From Gammaproteobacteria bacterium SG8_30 (lineage in GTDB: Bacteria; Pseudomonadota; Gammaproteobacteria; Steroidobacterales; Steroidobacteraceae), in NCBI GenBank assembly GCA_001303245.1, contig LJNS01000002.1, forward strand, positions 2,933-66,932: a DNA stretch of 64,000 nucleotides. Reading direction: 5' to 3'. The notes below the pieces were generated by a model. The model was not told where the DNA came from. It saw only the letters and a list, made by a program, of their open reading frames with translations, and did no database searches. The position numbers and the translations under genes were made by a program. Every line of letters starts with the position of its first letter. Position 1 is the stretch's first letter. Positions 1 to 8,304 of the stretch are shown here, piece by piece.

Positions 1-1112
1 CCGATCGACAGGGGCTCGCGGGAAATGCGGTGCGCACGGCCGGCGAAGACGACGTGCGTCGGTGCCGCGCCGCGTTCGCGATCTCCCCTTGCGTCTGTCC
101 GCCTGGGTGGGTGCGCCCGCGCGAGCTCGAGCAGCTCGGCATCTGGTGTCGCCGTGATCTCGTCGGCCCGCTGCAGCGCGCCGAGCGCGGCCGCGCCTGC
201 CGGAAGCGCGACGACCTCCGCATCGGCCAGTGCGCGGCATCGCTCTGCCAGCGCCGGGAGCGTGCCCGCTCTGGCCGAAAGCGCGACGGTCACCGGCTCG
301 CCCGCGCGCCGCGCGCCTTGGATGAGATCGGCAAGCTGCGTGTAGAACGCCTCCGCCGCGAACACGAACTGCTCGCGGCGCAGCGACACGCCGAACCGGC
401 CGGCGGCGCCCTCGAGCTCCGCGTCGATCGACTCCTGCTGCGCCAGGCCCGAGAGCCACACGGGCAGGCGGTCGAACAGCTGCTGTTCGGTCGCGGCCTG
501 GTGCAGCGGATCAAACCGCGTACGGCGAACCATCGCCTCGGCGACGAGCTGGGCCCACGCATCGTGCAGCGCCTTCAAGCCGACCCGGGGCGCGACCTCC
601 ACGCGCCGCCGCCGCAGCGGATCCCCGTGGAGCTCGGTCAGGACCGCCTGGTACAGGTGCAGGTCCAGGTGCAGCACGGTTTCCTGAGCCTCGAGTGCCG
701 CACAGGCCGCCACCGCAAGATCGACGTAGCCGGCCACCGGCACGTTAGCAGCCCTCGCGATACCGGCCAGCAGGCCGGCCTCGCCCAGGCGCATGGTTCC
801 CGGAAGCGCGAACAGTGCCTCGTCCTCCGCCCCGGCGACCGCCTTCCACAAGGCGGACAGGTGCACGTACGCGAGATCGGCACGCGAGCCTGCGCCGGCC
901 GCGGGTCGCGGCAGCGGATCCGTGCTGAGTTCGGACCAGAAGCGGTCGAAGGCCAGCACCGGCTGCAGGCGCGCCCGCGCTGCGGCCTCCGCGCCGACGG
1001 TGACGACGTCCGCCGGTTCGAGCAGCGCGATCCCGGGGCTCGGCGCGGACACCGCGCCCTCCCGGGCCGGGACGACGCCGGCGTCGACCAGCTCGAATGC
1101 GATACGCGGCAT
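1..1112 (-). CDS. Hsp70/actin-like ATPase-fold protein (C-terminus beyond window)
   Basis: The frame is open from an ATG at 1112 to the window edge, giving 370 codons without a stop. The layout follows the actin/Hsp70 fold. It starts MPRIAFELVDAG where phosphate loop 1 would be. An FALPGTMRLGEAGLLAGIA-type stretch resembles the Hsp70 'PAxF..QR' segment. TVLHLDLHLYQ sits where DLGGGT is expected, and VTVALSARAGTLPAL followed by ALPAGAAALGAL resembles the adenosine/GAA region. The phosphate loops lack the usual glycines, so ATP hydrolysis is doubtful. The last visible residues, AGRAHRISREPLSIG, resemble the start of an FHA-type domain. It lies 2 bp after the MotA-like gene and is the last visible gene of the operon. 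The fold is inferred from motif order and the function is unknown. Confidence 0.7.
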   Translation of the reverse strand, partial: MPRIAFELVDAGVVPAREGAVSAPSPGIALLEPADVVTVGAEAAARARLQPVLAFDRFWSELSTDPLPRPAAGAGSRADLAYVHLSALWKAVAGAEDEALFALPGTMRLGEAGLLAGIARAANVPVAGYVDLAVAACAALEAQETVLHLDLHLYQAVLTELHGDPLRRRRVEVAPRVGLKALHDAWAQLVAEAMVRRTRFDPLHQAATEQQLFDRLPVWLSGLAQQESIDAELEGAAGRFGVSLRREQFVFAAEAFYTQLADLIQGARRAGEPVTVALSARAGTLPALAERCRALADAEVVALPAGAAALGALQRADEITATPDAELLELARAHPPRRTDARGDRERGAAPTHVVFAGRAHRISREPLSI

Positions 1113-1114
1113 GC

Positions 1115-1912
1115 TCAGCGCACCTTCAGGTGCCTCAGCAACCGCTGGTCGAGGTACACCTCTGAGTCGAGCACCAGCCTCTCCTGCGCCCGCTGCAGGT
1201 TGTGCAGCAGGAACATCAGGAGCAGCGAGAGCATCAGCGCGAAGAAGGTGGAGTTGAAGGCCACGCCGAGGCCGGCCGTGACGCCCGCGATGTCGCCGGT
1301 CACGGCCTTGTGCGCCTCCGCCAGCGCGTCACCGATGCCGCGGACGGTGCCGATGAACCCGATCGCCGGGATCGCCCAGGCAATGTACCTCACCATCGAA
1401 AGCTCCGAGTCGAGCCGCTCCGCCTCTGCCTGGACCACGGCCCTCGCGGCCTCGGATACGTCCTGCACGTTGCGCGTTGCGCCGAAGCGTGCGAGCGCTG
1501 CCTTGAGCGCCCGCACCGTCAGCATCGACTGGCGCTCCGCCGGCAAGGACTCGAGCTGCCGCGAGTACTCACGCGTGTCCTCCGGAAGGATCCGCATGCC
1601 TTCCGGGACCTGCACGAGGTCCTCTTCCAGCGCGGCGCGCTCGCGCAACGTCGCACGGCCCTTGTAGCCGATGATGCCGATTGCCCACAGCATGAGGATC
1701 AGGCAGGACTCCTGCTCGTAGTCCTTGACGATGACCCAGAGCGATCGCTCGGGCACGTAGTCCGGGTCCGCCCTCATCGCCTCGGCCTGCGCCGTCAGCA
1801 CCGCTTGGGCGTTGGGCCGGACGAGCGCCACGTAGAACGCGTGGACGACGATGGTCGCAGCAAGCAGCGTGAAGATGCTGAACAGGAATTCGTTCGGGGT
1901 GCGTTTCGTCAT
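1115..1912 (-). CDS. MotA/TolQ/ExbB-family proton-channel-like membrane protein
   Basis: This 265-residue protein has four hydrophobic segments: near residues 9-30, 70-85, 170-195 and 210-237. The last two, with AIPAIGFIGTVRGIGDAL and LGVAFNSTFFALMLSLLLMF, are the conserved core of the MotA/TolQ/ExbB superfamily. These proteins form the stator that couples ion flow to work across the envelope. A cytoplasmic loop of about 85 residues sits between segments 2 and 3, as in TolQ and MotA. No MotB, TolR or ExbD-like partner with one membrane helix and a periplasmic domain is recognisable beside it. The neighbours are a secreted small protein upstream and the Hsp70-like gene 2 bp downstream, so the role probably belongs to this operon rather than to flagella or Ton. 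Confidence 0.88.
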   Translation of the reverse strand: MTKRTPNEFLFSIFTLLAATIVVHAFYVALVRPNAQAVLTAQAEAMRADPDYVPERSLWVIVKDYEQESCLILMLWAIGIIGYKGRATLRERAALEEDLVQVPEGMRILPEDTREYSRQLESLPAERQSMLTVRALKAALARFGATRNVQDVSEAARAVVQAEAERLDSELSMVRYIAWAIPAIGFIGTVRGIGDALAEAHKAVTGDIAGVTAGLGVAFNSTFFALMLSLLLMFLLHNLQRAQERLVLDSEVYLDQRLLRHLKVR

Positions 1913-1939
1913 GGTCCTGCCACGGCCGCCAGCGGCCTT

Positions 1940-2284
1940 TCAGATGTCGATCGGGAAAGATACCGGGAAATCGGCGCGCACCTCCTCCGAGGGATCGAAG
2001 CGCTGCGGGGTCGGCCCGGTGCTGCGCTGCCCCGGCGGCAGGGGCGGCAGCTTCTCCTCCTGTTCCTCAGCCTGCTGCGGCTCCGCCTGGCCCTCGGCCG
2101 GTGCCGCTGCCGGAACCGGTTCCTTCGGAGCCTCCGCCGGCAGTTCGTCGAGAAAAGGTACGTCGTCCTCGGCGGTGGCAGCCTGGTCCGTCTGGGGCTC
2201 GTCGGCCGGGGGCGCCTGCTGTTGCGCCAGCGCAAGCCCGGCCAGCAACACCGCCGGAAGGAGGGTCCAGGGCAGCCGTGTCAC
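1940..2284 (-). CDS. small secreted proline/glutamate-rich protein
   Basis: This is a 114-residue protein with a GTG start. The first 20 residues (MTRLPWTLLPAVLLAGLALA) read as a signal peptide. An acidic, Pro/Ala/Gln-rich and probably disordered middle follows, ending in a more ordered tail, TPQRFDPSEEVRADFPVSFP. The defined tail after a low-complexity linker suggests the tail is the functional part, perhaps docking to a partner. The gene lies 3 bp after the PEGA/FGE gene and 27 bp before the MotA-like gene, inside the same run. No family is recognised and no function is assigned. Confidence 0.75.
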   Translation of the reverse strand: MTRLPWTLLPAVLLAGLALAQQQAPPADEPQTDQAATAEDDVPFLDELPAEAPKEPVPAAAPAEGQAEPQQAEEQEEKLPPLPPGQRSTGPTPQRFDPSEEVRADFPVSFPIDI

Positions 2285-2287
2285 GGT

Positions 2288-4708
2288 TCACTCCGCATAG
2301 CGCGCGATCCTGAATCCCAGGTCCGGCTTGCCCGCGGCGCCTACGTCGCGCCAGGCGAGCCGCAGGTCCGGCGTCTTCCCCGTCAGCCAGCTCGACCCGC
2401 GGACCACCCAGGTCTCACCCTGCTCCGGGCCGGCAGGGTCGGTCGCCACGGTATCGGCCCCCGTCACGTAGATCGAGTAGTGGTCGGTGGTCCACTCGGA
2501 GACGTTTCCGCCCAGATCGAAAAGGCCGAGCGGATTGGGGCCGAAGCTCCCGACGGGGGCGGCGACCCGGAAGCCGTCGTCGTAACCGCTGATCACCACG
2601 GGAGTCAGGTAGATCGCCGACTGGTCGGCATAGTTCCCCGACCGCGGGGCCACCGGCAGCGCGTCTCCCCAGGGATACTTGCGGGCCGCCTGGCTGCCGT
2701 CGTGGCGCGCCACGAACTCCCACTCTGCCTCGGTCGGCAGCCGGTAGCCGGTGGTCACCGGCTCCGCGAGCGTGAGCCGGCCGTTGCCGGACACGTAGGC
2801 GGGCGGCAGGCCCTCCTTGCCGGAGAGCCAGTTGCAGAAGGCTGCCGCGTCCTGCCAGCTGACCCTCGCTACCGGCTGCCGATCGAGGTCCAGCGACTCC
2901 TCCTTGAATATCCCGGAGGCGTGATTCGGACGGAACTCCCGGAACTCGCGGTTGGTGACCTCGCGCACGCCGATGTAGAAGGGTCGCTCGAGCTCGATCC
3001 GGCGTTCCGCCTCGTTCGAGCGCCGCCCGGGTTCGCGGCGCGGGCTGCCCATCGTGAACGTGCCGCCGCGCACGAGCTTGAGCTCGGCCCCGACGGGGCT
3101 CTGCACGAGCGGTGGCAGACGCGCGAGGCGTGCCTGTGCGGGAGAGGTCAGCTCGTACTCGACGACCTGCGGTAGCTCCGGCTTCGGCGTGACGGTCGCC
3201 TTGAACGTGGCGAGCCCGGGCTTGCGGATCTCGAGCGCATGGGGCGCCGCGGGCAGCGACAGGGTCTGGTTGGCCAGGCCCCGCGACCGGCCGTCCACGA
3301 ACAGCTCTGCGTCGGCGGGCTCACCTTTCACCGTAACCTGGCCGAGGACGGCCTCGAGCGTCAGCGTCAGCGTCTTTCGCTCGCCCGGGCTCACCGCGAT
3401 GTTGCGCGTCTGCGACGCGTACCCGGGGCGGCTGACGACCACCTCGTGCGCGAGTCCCGGCGCGAGGTCCAGGGTCGCCGGCGTCCGCCCACGATAGCGC
3501 CCCGATACGCTCACGTCGGCGCCCTCCGGCTCGGTGCGGACCGCGAGCATGCCGTCGGGCAGGCCGAGCTCGACCGGCCCGATGGTAAGCGGCTCACCCG
3601 CCTTGACGGTGATCGGCGTCTCGTAGCGCCGATAGTCCGGGTGCTCGAGCGCCAGCGTGTAACGCCCGGCGTCGACGTCCGCGACGAGCGGCGTGACGCC
3701 GAGTTCCTGGTCCTCCAGAAGCACGCGGGCGCCGGCCGGCACCGACTCGACCCTGACCTCGGCGAAGTCCGGCTCGAGGCGGACGTCGACCGACTGCGAC
3801 TCGCCGCCTCCCACGACGTCGAGGGACACGCGGTACTGCGCGTAGCGCTGCGCCTCGACCAGGACTTCCCGGGTTCCCGGGGCCAGCGGATATTCGCCGG
3901 GAACCGGGCCGAGCTCAGTACCGTCGACGGACAGCACGCCCTCGATGCCGCCCGTGTCGAATACGACGTTCCCAGGCAGCCGTTCTAGCGGGACGACGAA
4001 TTCCTGGGCATCGTCGCGGGACACCGTGACGGTCAGCGCCGCCGGCACATAGCCCTTCGCCTCCACCTCGAGCGTGTACTCGCCGGGAAGAACGAGATAC
4101 CGGCCACCTAGGGGCAGCTCGAGGCCGGTACCGACGAAGTCGACGCGGTCCGGCTCCAGCTCGGGCGTCGTGCGGACGCTGACAGCGACCGACAGCAGCA
4201 GCAGCGCCAGGATCGCCAGCACGGCAAGGCCCGCAACTCCCACGGCAAGCCGTCCCCGGGGAAGAGCGCGACGCCGCGGGCGCGGTCGGGCGCCGGGAGC
4301 CCGGTAGTCCACCGGCTCGATCCGGATGCGCGCCACGTCGCCCGGTGCCAGCGCGGGTTCCTCGGCGAGCGGCGGCAGCGTGACGTTGGCGACGGCCTCG
4401 TGCTCGACGACCAGAACCGGCCCGTCGTCACGGGACTCGAGCCGTAAAAGCGCACGACCGAGATCCGTGACGGACTGCTCCGACATCGGCACGGGTCCGT
4501 CGACCGGCCGGCCGTCCATCCGCAGGGTCGCTCCCTGGCGCGGCGCGAGGACGAACCGGCCGTCGCGCATCGCGACCTCCGCCAGGACCTCGTGTGGCGC
4601 GCAGCCAGGCAGCACCACCGTGCTTCCGGGTCCGCCCAGGGATATCGGGAAGTCGCCCGCGTCGAGCAAGCGCTCGCCGAGCGGATCGACGAGACGGATC
4701 CCGCTCAA
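2288..4708 (-). CDS. FHA-like / PEGA-repeat / sulfatase-modifying-factor-like fusion protein
   Basis: This 806-residue protein has a layered build. Residues 1-125 look like an FHA-type beta domain (DAGDFPISLGG, FVLAPRQGATLRMDGRPV). A basic linker precedes one membrane helix near 153-175. PEGA-type beta repeats fill about 185-525, with recurring 'VRVESVPAGARVLLEDQELG' and 'TPATLDL'-like units. Residues 545-806 form an FGE/SUMF1-type domain (FTMGSPRREPGRRSNEAE, YRLPTEAEWEFVAR, GLFDLGGNVSEWT, WVVRGSSW). The catalytic cysteine region of true formylglycine enzymes is replaced by LRLAWRDVG, so this is probably a binding domain. Topology would place FHA inside and PEGA/FGE in the periplasm. The TTG start overlaps the kinase stop in TTGA, implying coupled translation. 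Confidence 0.88.
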   Translation of the reverse strand: MSGIRLVDPLGERLLDAGDFPISLGGPGSTVVLPGCAPHEVLAEVAMRDGRFVLAPRQGATLRMDGRPVDGPVPMSEQSVTDLGRALLRLESRDDGPVLVVEHEAVANVTLPPLAEEPALAPGDVARIRIEPVDYRAPGARPRPRRRALPRGRLAVGVAGLAVLAILALLLLSVAVSVRTTPELEPDRVDFVGTGLELPLGGRYLVLPGEYTLEVEAKGYVPAALTVTVSRDDAQEFVVPLERLPGNVVFDTGGIEGVLSVDGTELGPVPGEYPLAPGTREVLVEAQRYAQYRVSLDVVGGGESQSVDVRLEPDFAEVRVESVPAGARVLLEDQELGVTPLVADVDAGRYTLALEHPDYRRYETPITVKAGEPLTIGPVELGLPDGMLAVRTEPEGADVSVSGRYRGRTPATLDLAPGLAHEVVVSRPGYASQTRNIAVSPGERKTLTLTLEAVLGQVTVKGEPADAELFVDGRSRGLANQTLSLPAAPHALEIRKPGLATFKATVTPKPELPQVVEYELTSPAQARLARLPPLVQSPVGAELKLVRGGTFTMGSPRREPGRRSNEAERRIELERPFYIGVREVTNREFREFRPNHASGIFKEESLDLDRQPVARVSWQDAAAFCNWLSGKEGLPPAYVSGNGRLTLAEPVTTGYRLPTEAEWEFVARHDGSQAARKYPWGDALPVAPRSGNYADQSAIYLTPVVISGYDDGFRVAAPVGSFGPNPLGLFDLGGNVSEWTTDHYSIYVTGADTVATDPAGPEQGETWVVRGSSWLTGKTPDLRLAWRDVGAAGKPDLGFRIARYAE

Positions 4709-6990
4709 ATCGGCTCCTCGCAGCGCACCACCACGGGATCGGGCGCCGCGCCCGGTCGCACGACGACTTCCTCCCGGACGTCGCGGTAGCCCGGCCGGCT
4801 CCCCACGACGGCATAGCGCCCGGGCATCAACTCCACCTGCTGGTTGAGGAAGCTGCCCATGCGACCGACGCGGTATATCACGACTTCCGTGACCCCGTCC
4901 GACTCGAGACTCACGCGGACCGGCGTCTGCGCCGCGCGCAGCATCTCGGCGAGGGACGCCGCACGGCGCGCGAGCAATTGCCGCGGCGGCGGCGCAGTGG
5001 CGGCGGCGGCGAGCAGGCTCTCTGCCTCGCTGCGGCCCGCGGGCTGCCAGAGACGCTCAGGCTCGTCGAAGAGCTTGTCCATGCGCTCGTCGAGACCAAC
5101 GCGCGGCACGACGCGATCGAGCCCCGCCTGCGCCGGGGCGAGCGTCGGTTCCAGGGAAAGCGCCTCGGACCACGCCTCGCGCGCCTCTGGCCATCGCTCC
5201 GCCCGCTCGGCGGCCTCGGCCCGCTCCGTCAGTGCACGCAGCGTCGCTGCGCGGTCGTCGCGCTCGAGCTGGGCGAGCGCGTCGCGGACTTCCGGCGAAC
5301 CGGGGCGCATGGCGCCGGCCCGCTCGAAGGCCGCACGCGCTTCCTCGCCACGCCCGGCGGCCAGTGCCGCCATGCCGCGCGACACGACGGCCGCAAACGC
5401 GTCGTCGGACTGCCGGCGCGTGACCCGGTCGATGCCTTCCCGGGCTCCGGGTGCCTCGGCATCGACCGTGAGCGCCCGCCGATAGGCGGCAAGGGCTTCC
5501 GTGTACCTGCCGGCACGCTCCTCCCGGCCGCCCTCGTCGACGGCAGCGAGGACTTCGTCGAGCGTCTGCGTCCGCCGGAGCCCGGCCTCGGCCGCGGCGT
5601 CACCGGGCTCGATCGCCAGCGCGAGCCCAAACGCTTCGGCGGCGGCGGCGGACTGACCGCGAGCGAGTGCCTGGCGGCCTGCCTCGATGGCCGCGGCGAG
5701 CGCCTCGGGACGGCGTCCGTCGATGGCATCGACGGCCTGCGTGGCGTCCTCCCACGCGGCAGCCGCTTCGGCGTAGCGGCCGAGGTCGAACGACCGGCTC
5801 GCCTCCGCGCCGCGCCCCCGTGCCGTGGCGAGCTCGGCAGTCGCCCAGGTCGCTGCCCGTCTCGCCTCGACGGTGGCGAGCCTCTGCTCGAAGCCCTGGC
5901 GCGCCTGCTCCGCCGCGGCACGCGCCTGTGCGCTCGCTACCCGGTCCTGCTCCTCGCTCTTCAGCCGCTCGGCATCTGCGAGCGCAGCCGCGACCGCATC
6001 ATCGCCGGTGGCGTCCCGGCGCCGCTCGACATAGTCGGGCAGCCACAGGAACACGCCGAGGGCCACTACGACCAGCGCGACCACGGCGGCCGTGCCCATC
6101 GAGCGGCTGATGCCGGACCCGCGCGGCCTGCCGGCGGTAGCAGGCGGTCTGGCGGGGCGCTCCCTCGACGGGCGGGAAGGCTCCGGGGGACGGTCCTCGG
6201 CCGGCTCGCGCAACGCCTCGGCGAGTTGCCGACGAACCTGCTGCATCGACGCCGGACGATCCGCGGGGGATTTGGCGAGCAGGCGGAGAGCCAGCTCGCG
6301 CAGCCGCTCCGGGGCGGGCAGTCGCGGAATCAACGGTGGTACCGGCTCGTGCAGCACCCGCTCCGTCGTGATCTCCGGGTAATAAGGCGGGTGCCCCGAC
6401 AGCAGCTCGAACAGCATCGCCCCGAAGGCATAGAGGTCGTCCGCCGGGCTCGCCGCCTCACCTCGGAGCTGTTGCGGACTCATGTTGTAGGGCGATCCGC
6501 CGCGTTGCACCGCCCCGGTCCACGTCGCCAGACCGAAGTCGGCCAGTCGGGCACGGCCGTCGGCGTCCAGCAGCACGTTGGCGCACTTGAGGTCGCGGTG
6601 CACGAGCCCCCGCTCGTGCGCCGCGGCGAGCGCCTCGGCCACCCGGTCGAGGGCCGGTACGAACACCTGGAAGGAGCGCCCGCGAAACTGGCCGAGGTCG
6701 CCGCCGGGCAGGTAGTCCATGCCGAGCACGACGAGACCGTCGATGCAATGGAGGCCCAGGACCGGGACCACGAGCTCGAAGGGCAGCTGGCGCGCGACGT
6801 CGACCTCCGCGCGCAGGCGGGCCTCCGCCCCCGGCGCATCGAGCAGGCGCGCCTCGAAGACCTTGAGCGCCACGCGGCGCTCCTCTTCCCGGTCCTCGGC
6901 CAACCAGACCTCGGCCGCGCGTCCCTCGGACACGCGGCGGACGAGCGCGAATCGGTCCCCGAGGACCTGCCCGGGAGTGAGGTCGATCAT
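4705..6990 (-). CDS. membrane Ser/Thr protein kinase with TPR-like repeats and PEGA-like C-terminus
   Basis: The ATG at 6990 (MIDLTPGQVLGDRFALVRRV) fits the kinase N-terminus and lies 8 bp after the upstream stop; a longer frame to 7104 is unlikely. The product is 761 residues. The kinase domain (about 10-265) has VALKVF, HRDLKCANVLLD, DFGLATW, a SPQQL element in place of APE, and DDLYAFGAMLFELLSG. The glycine loop is degenerate (EGRAAEV). A membrane helix lies near 305-325, then an Ala/Glu-rich coiled coil and several TPR-like repeats, then a PEGA-like end (VELMPGRYAVVGSRPGYRD). The catalytic Lys, HRD and DFG are all present, so activity is expected. The FHA-like neighbour is the obvious candidate reader of its phosphorylation, by inference. 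Confidence 0.92.
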   Translation of the reverse strand: MIDLTPGQVLGDRFALVRRVSEGRAAEVWLAEDREEERRVALKVFEARLLDAPGAEARLRAEVDVARQLPFELVVPVLGLHCIDGLVVLGMDYLPGGDLGQFRGRSFQVFVPALDRVAEALAAAHERGLVHRDLKCANVLLDADGRARLADFGLATWTGAVQRGGSPYNMSPQQLRGEAASPADDLYAFGAMLFELLSGHPPYYPEITTERVLHEPVPPLIPRLPAPERLRELALRLLAKSPADRPASMQQVRRQLAEALREPAEDRPPEPSRPSRERPARPPATAGRPRGSGISRSMGTAAVVALVVVALGVFLWLPDYVERRRDATGDDAVAAALADAERLKSEEQDRVASAQARAAAEQARQGFEQRLATVEARRAATWATAELATARGRGAEASRSFDLGRYAEAAAAWEDATQAVDAIDGRRPEALAAAIEAGRQALARGQSAAAAEAFGLALAIEPGDAAAEAGLRRTQTLDEVLAAVDEGGREERAGRYTEALAAYRRALTVDAEAPGAREGIDRVTRRQSDDAFAAVVSRGMAALAAGRGEEARAAFERAGAMRPGSPEVRDALAQLERDDRAATLRALTERAEAAERAERWPEAREAWSEALSLEPTLAPAQAGLDRVVPRVGLDERMDKLFDEPERLWQPAGRSEAESLLAAAATAPPPRQLLARRAASLAEMLRAAQTPVRVSLESDGVTEVVIYRVGRMGSFLNQQVELMPGRYAVVGSRPGYRDVREEVVVRPGAAPDPVVVRCEEPI

Positions 6991-6998
6991 TTTCCGGC

Positions 6999-8267
6999 TC
7001 AGCCGGCCCCGGGCGAGGTCGCTCCGCTGGCGCCGTCGGCAACCGAGGAGCCCCGGGCGAGCCCGGTGTCCTCGACGTACAGCTCGTGCAACAGGCGGCG
7101 CCACTCCGCGTACTGCTCCTCGGCCGTGCCGGTCAGGCGAAGCGTGCGTCCTTCGACGTCCACCACGAGCGGCGCTGCCTCGGACTCGAAGGAGGAAGAG
7201 AGCTCCTTGAGCGTCTCCGTGTGGATCTTCGACTCCTCGCGCTTCTTGAGGCCGCTCATCACGGCCGCGACGCCGCCGGCGGCGGCGCCGTAGCGGACTG
7301 CGTCGGTGATCCGCGCGCAGTTGCTGCTGCCGCAGCTGTCGGGCACGAGCACCGCGGCCGCCACGGCCAGCGCGCCGAGCGCCATGCGCGTCCTGGCCTG
7401 CGCTTTGAGCTTCTCCTCGGCCTTGATCTCGTCATAGGTGTAGCGGCGCCAGTTCGAGTACGGCTCGTCCATGCGCTCGCTGAACGCCGTGTAGCCGTCG
7501 CTGACAGTGTCGATCAGGTTCTCGTCGCGCTCGCGGATGGCCGCGACCCGCTCGAGCACCGGGTCGTTCTCGGCCGGCAGGCGGATCACCTCGTATCGGC
7601 CCGTCTTGTCGTCCTTGCCGAGGTACTCCTCGAAGGCGGCGGGCGCGAAGCCGCTCGCGAAGCGCAGGTCGGCGACCCGCTGCACCGTCTCGAGCTGCTC
7701 GTCGCTGAGCGCCTTGCGCGCCGCAAGCAGGTCGTTCGCGATCGTGACGTAGACGTTCTGGAAAGGATCGCGGCCCAGGTTGCCTCCCTCGCGGTAGGAG
7801 CGGGTGTCCGCCGGTCCCTCGTACTCCTTGTCGAGCCACTCGCGGCCGGTCGCATCCTCCGCCCGTACCCGGATCTTGAGCTCGGCCCCGGTCGACTCGA
7901 GAATCTCGCCGCTGACGATCAGGTCGGTCGAGTCCACCTGCGACGGCACGACGCGCACCGCGCCCCACTGCGCCGTGCCGACCAGCGTCTCGCGCAATCG
8001 GGTGGGGATGTAGCGGGCCTCGGCGCGACGGATTTCCGGATAGATGCGCTCCTCGTCGGCCTTCTCCGGGTCCTCCTCGACCTCCTTGGGGATCCCCGGG
8101 TCGAACAGGCGGATGCCCACGTCGATCAGGCGCTCCTCGCCGACTTCCTGCGTCGCCTGGGTGGCCTGCATCTGCGGCAGAGGACGCGTTTCCTGGACGA
8201 CGCAGCCTGCCGACACCACCGCCAGCGCGGCCACCGCAATCGAATAGCGAACCGTGCTCATGCTCAT
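6999..8267 (-). CDS. predicted outer-membrane lipoprotein of the kinase operon
   Basis: This 422-residue protein has a lipoprotein signal: hydrophobic residues 6-20 and the lipobox VSAGC with the lipidated Cys at 22. Residue +2 is Val, which does not suggest inner-membrane retention. The middle part (LIVSGEILESTGAELKIRVR, WLDKEYEG, NVYVTIANDL) resembles envelope proteins with a beta-rich, LPS-assembly-like fold. A short hydrophobic stretch near 300-318 and a charged C-terminal region follow. The family is not recognised. It is 8 bp upstream of the kinase and clearly co-transcribed. A role in sensing or presenting an envelope signal to the kinase is inference only. Confidence 0.8.
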   Translation of the reverse strand: MSMSTVRYSIAVAALAVVSAGCVVQETRPLPQMQATQATQEVGEERLIDVGIRLFDPGIPKEVEEDPEKADEERIYPEIRRAEARYIPTRLRETLVGTAQWGAVRVVPSQVDSTDLIVSGEILESTGAELKIRVRAEDATGREWLDKEYEGPADTRSYREGGNLGRDPFQNVYVTIANDLLAARKALSDEQLETVQRVADLRFASGFAPAAFEEYLGKDDKTGRYEVIRLPAENDPVLERVAAIRERDENLIDTVSDGYTAFSERMDEPYSNWRRYTYDEIKAEEKLKAQARTRMALGALAVAAAVLVPDSCGSSNCARITDAVRYGAAAGGVAAVMSGLKKREESKIHTETLKELSSSFESEAAPLVVDVEGRTLRLTGTAEEQYAEWRRLLHELYVEDTGLARGSSVADGASGATSPGAG

Positions 8268-8304
8268 GTTCCGCCCCAGTGTGGCGCCCGGATCGTGCCG
8301 GCCG

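Noticed and set aside
2288-4708. Active formylglycine-generating enzyme for sulfatases
   Set aside because: The catalytic Cys region is replaced, and no sulfatase gene is present in the window.
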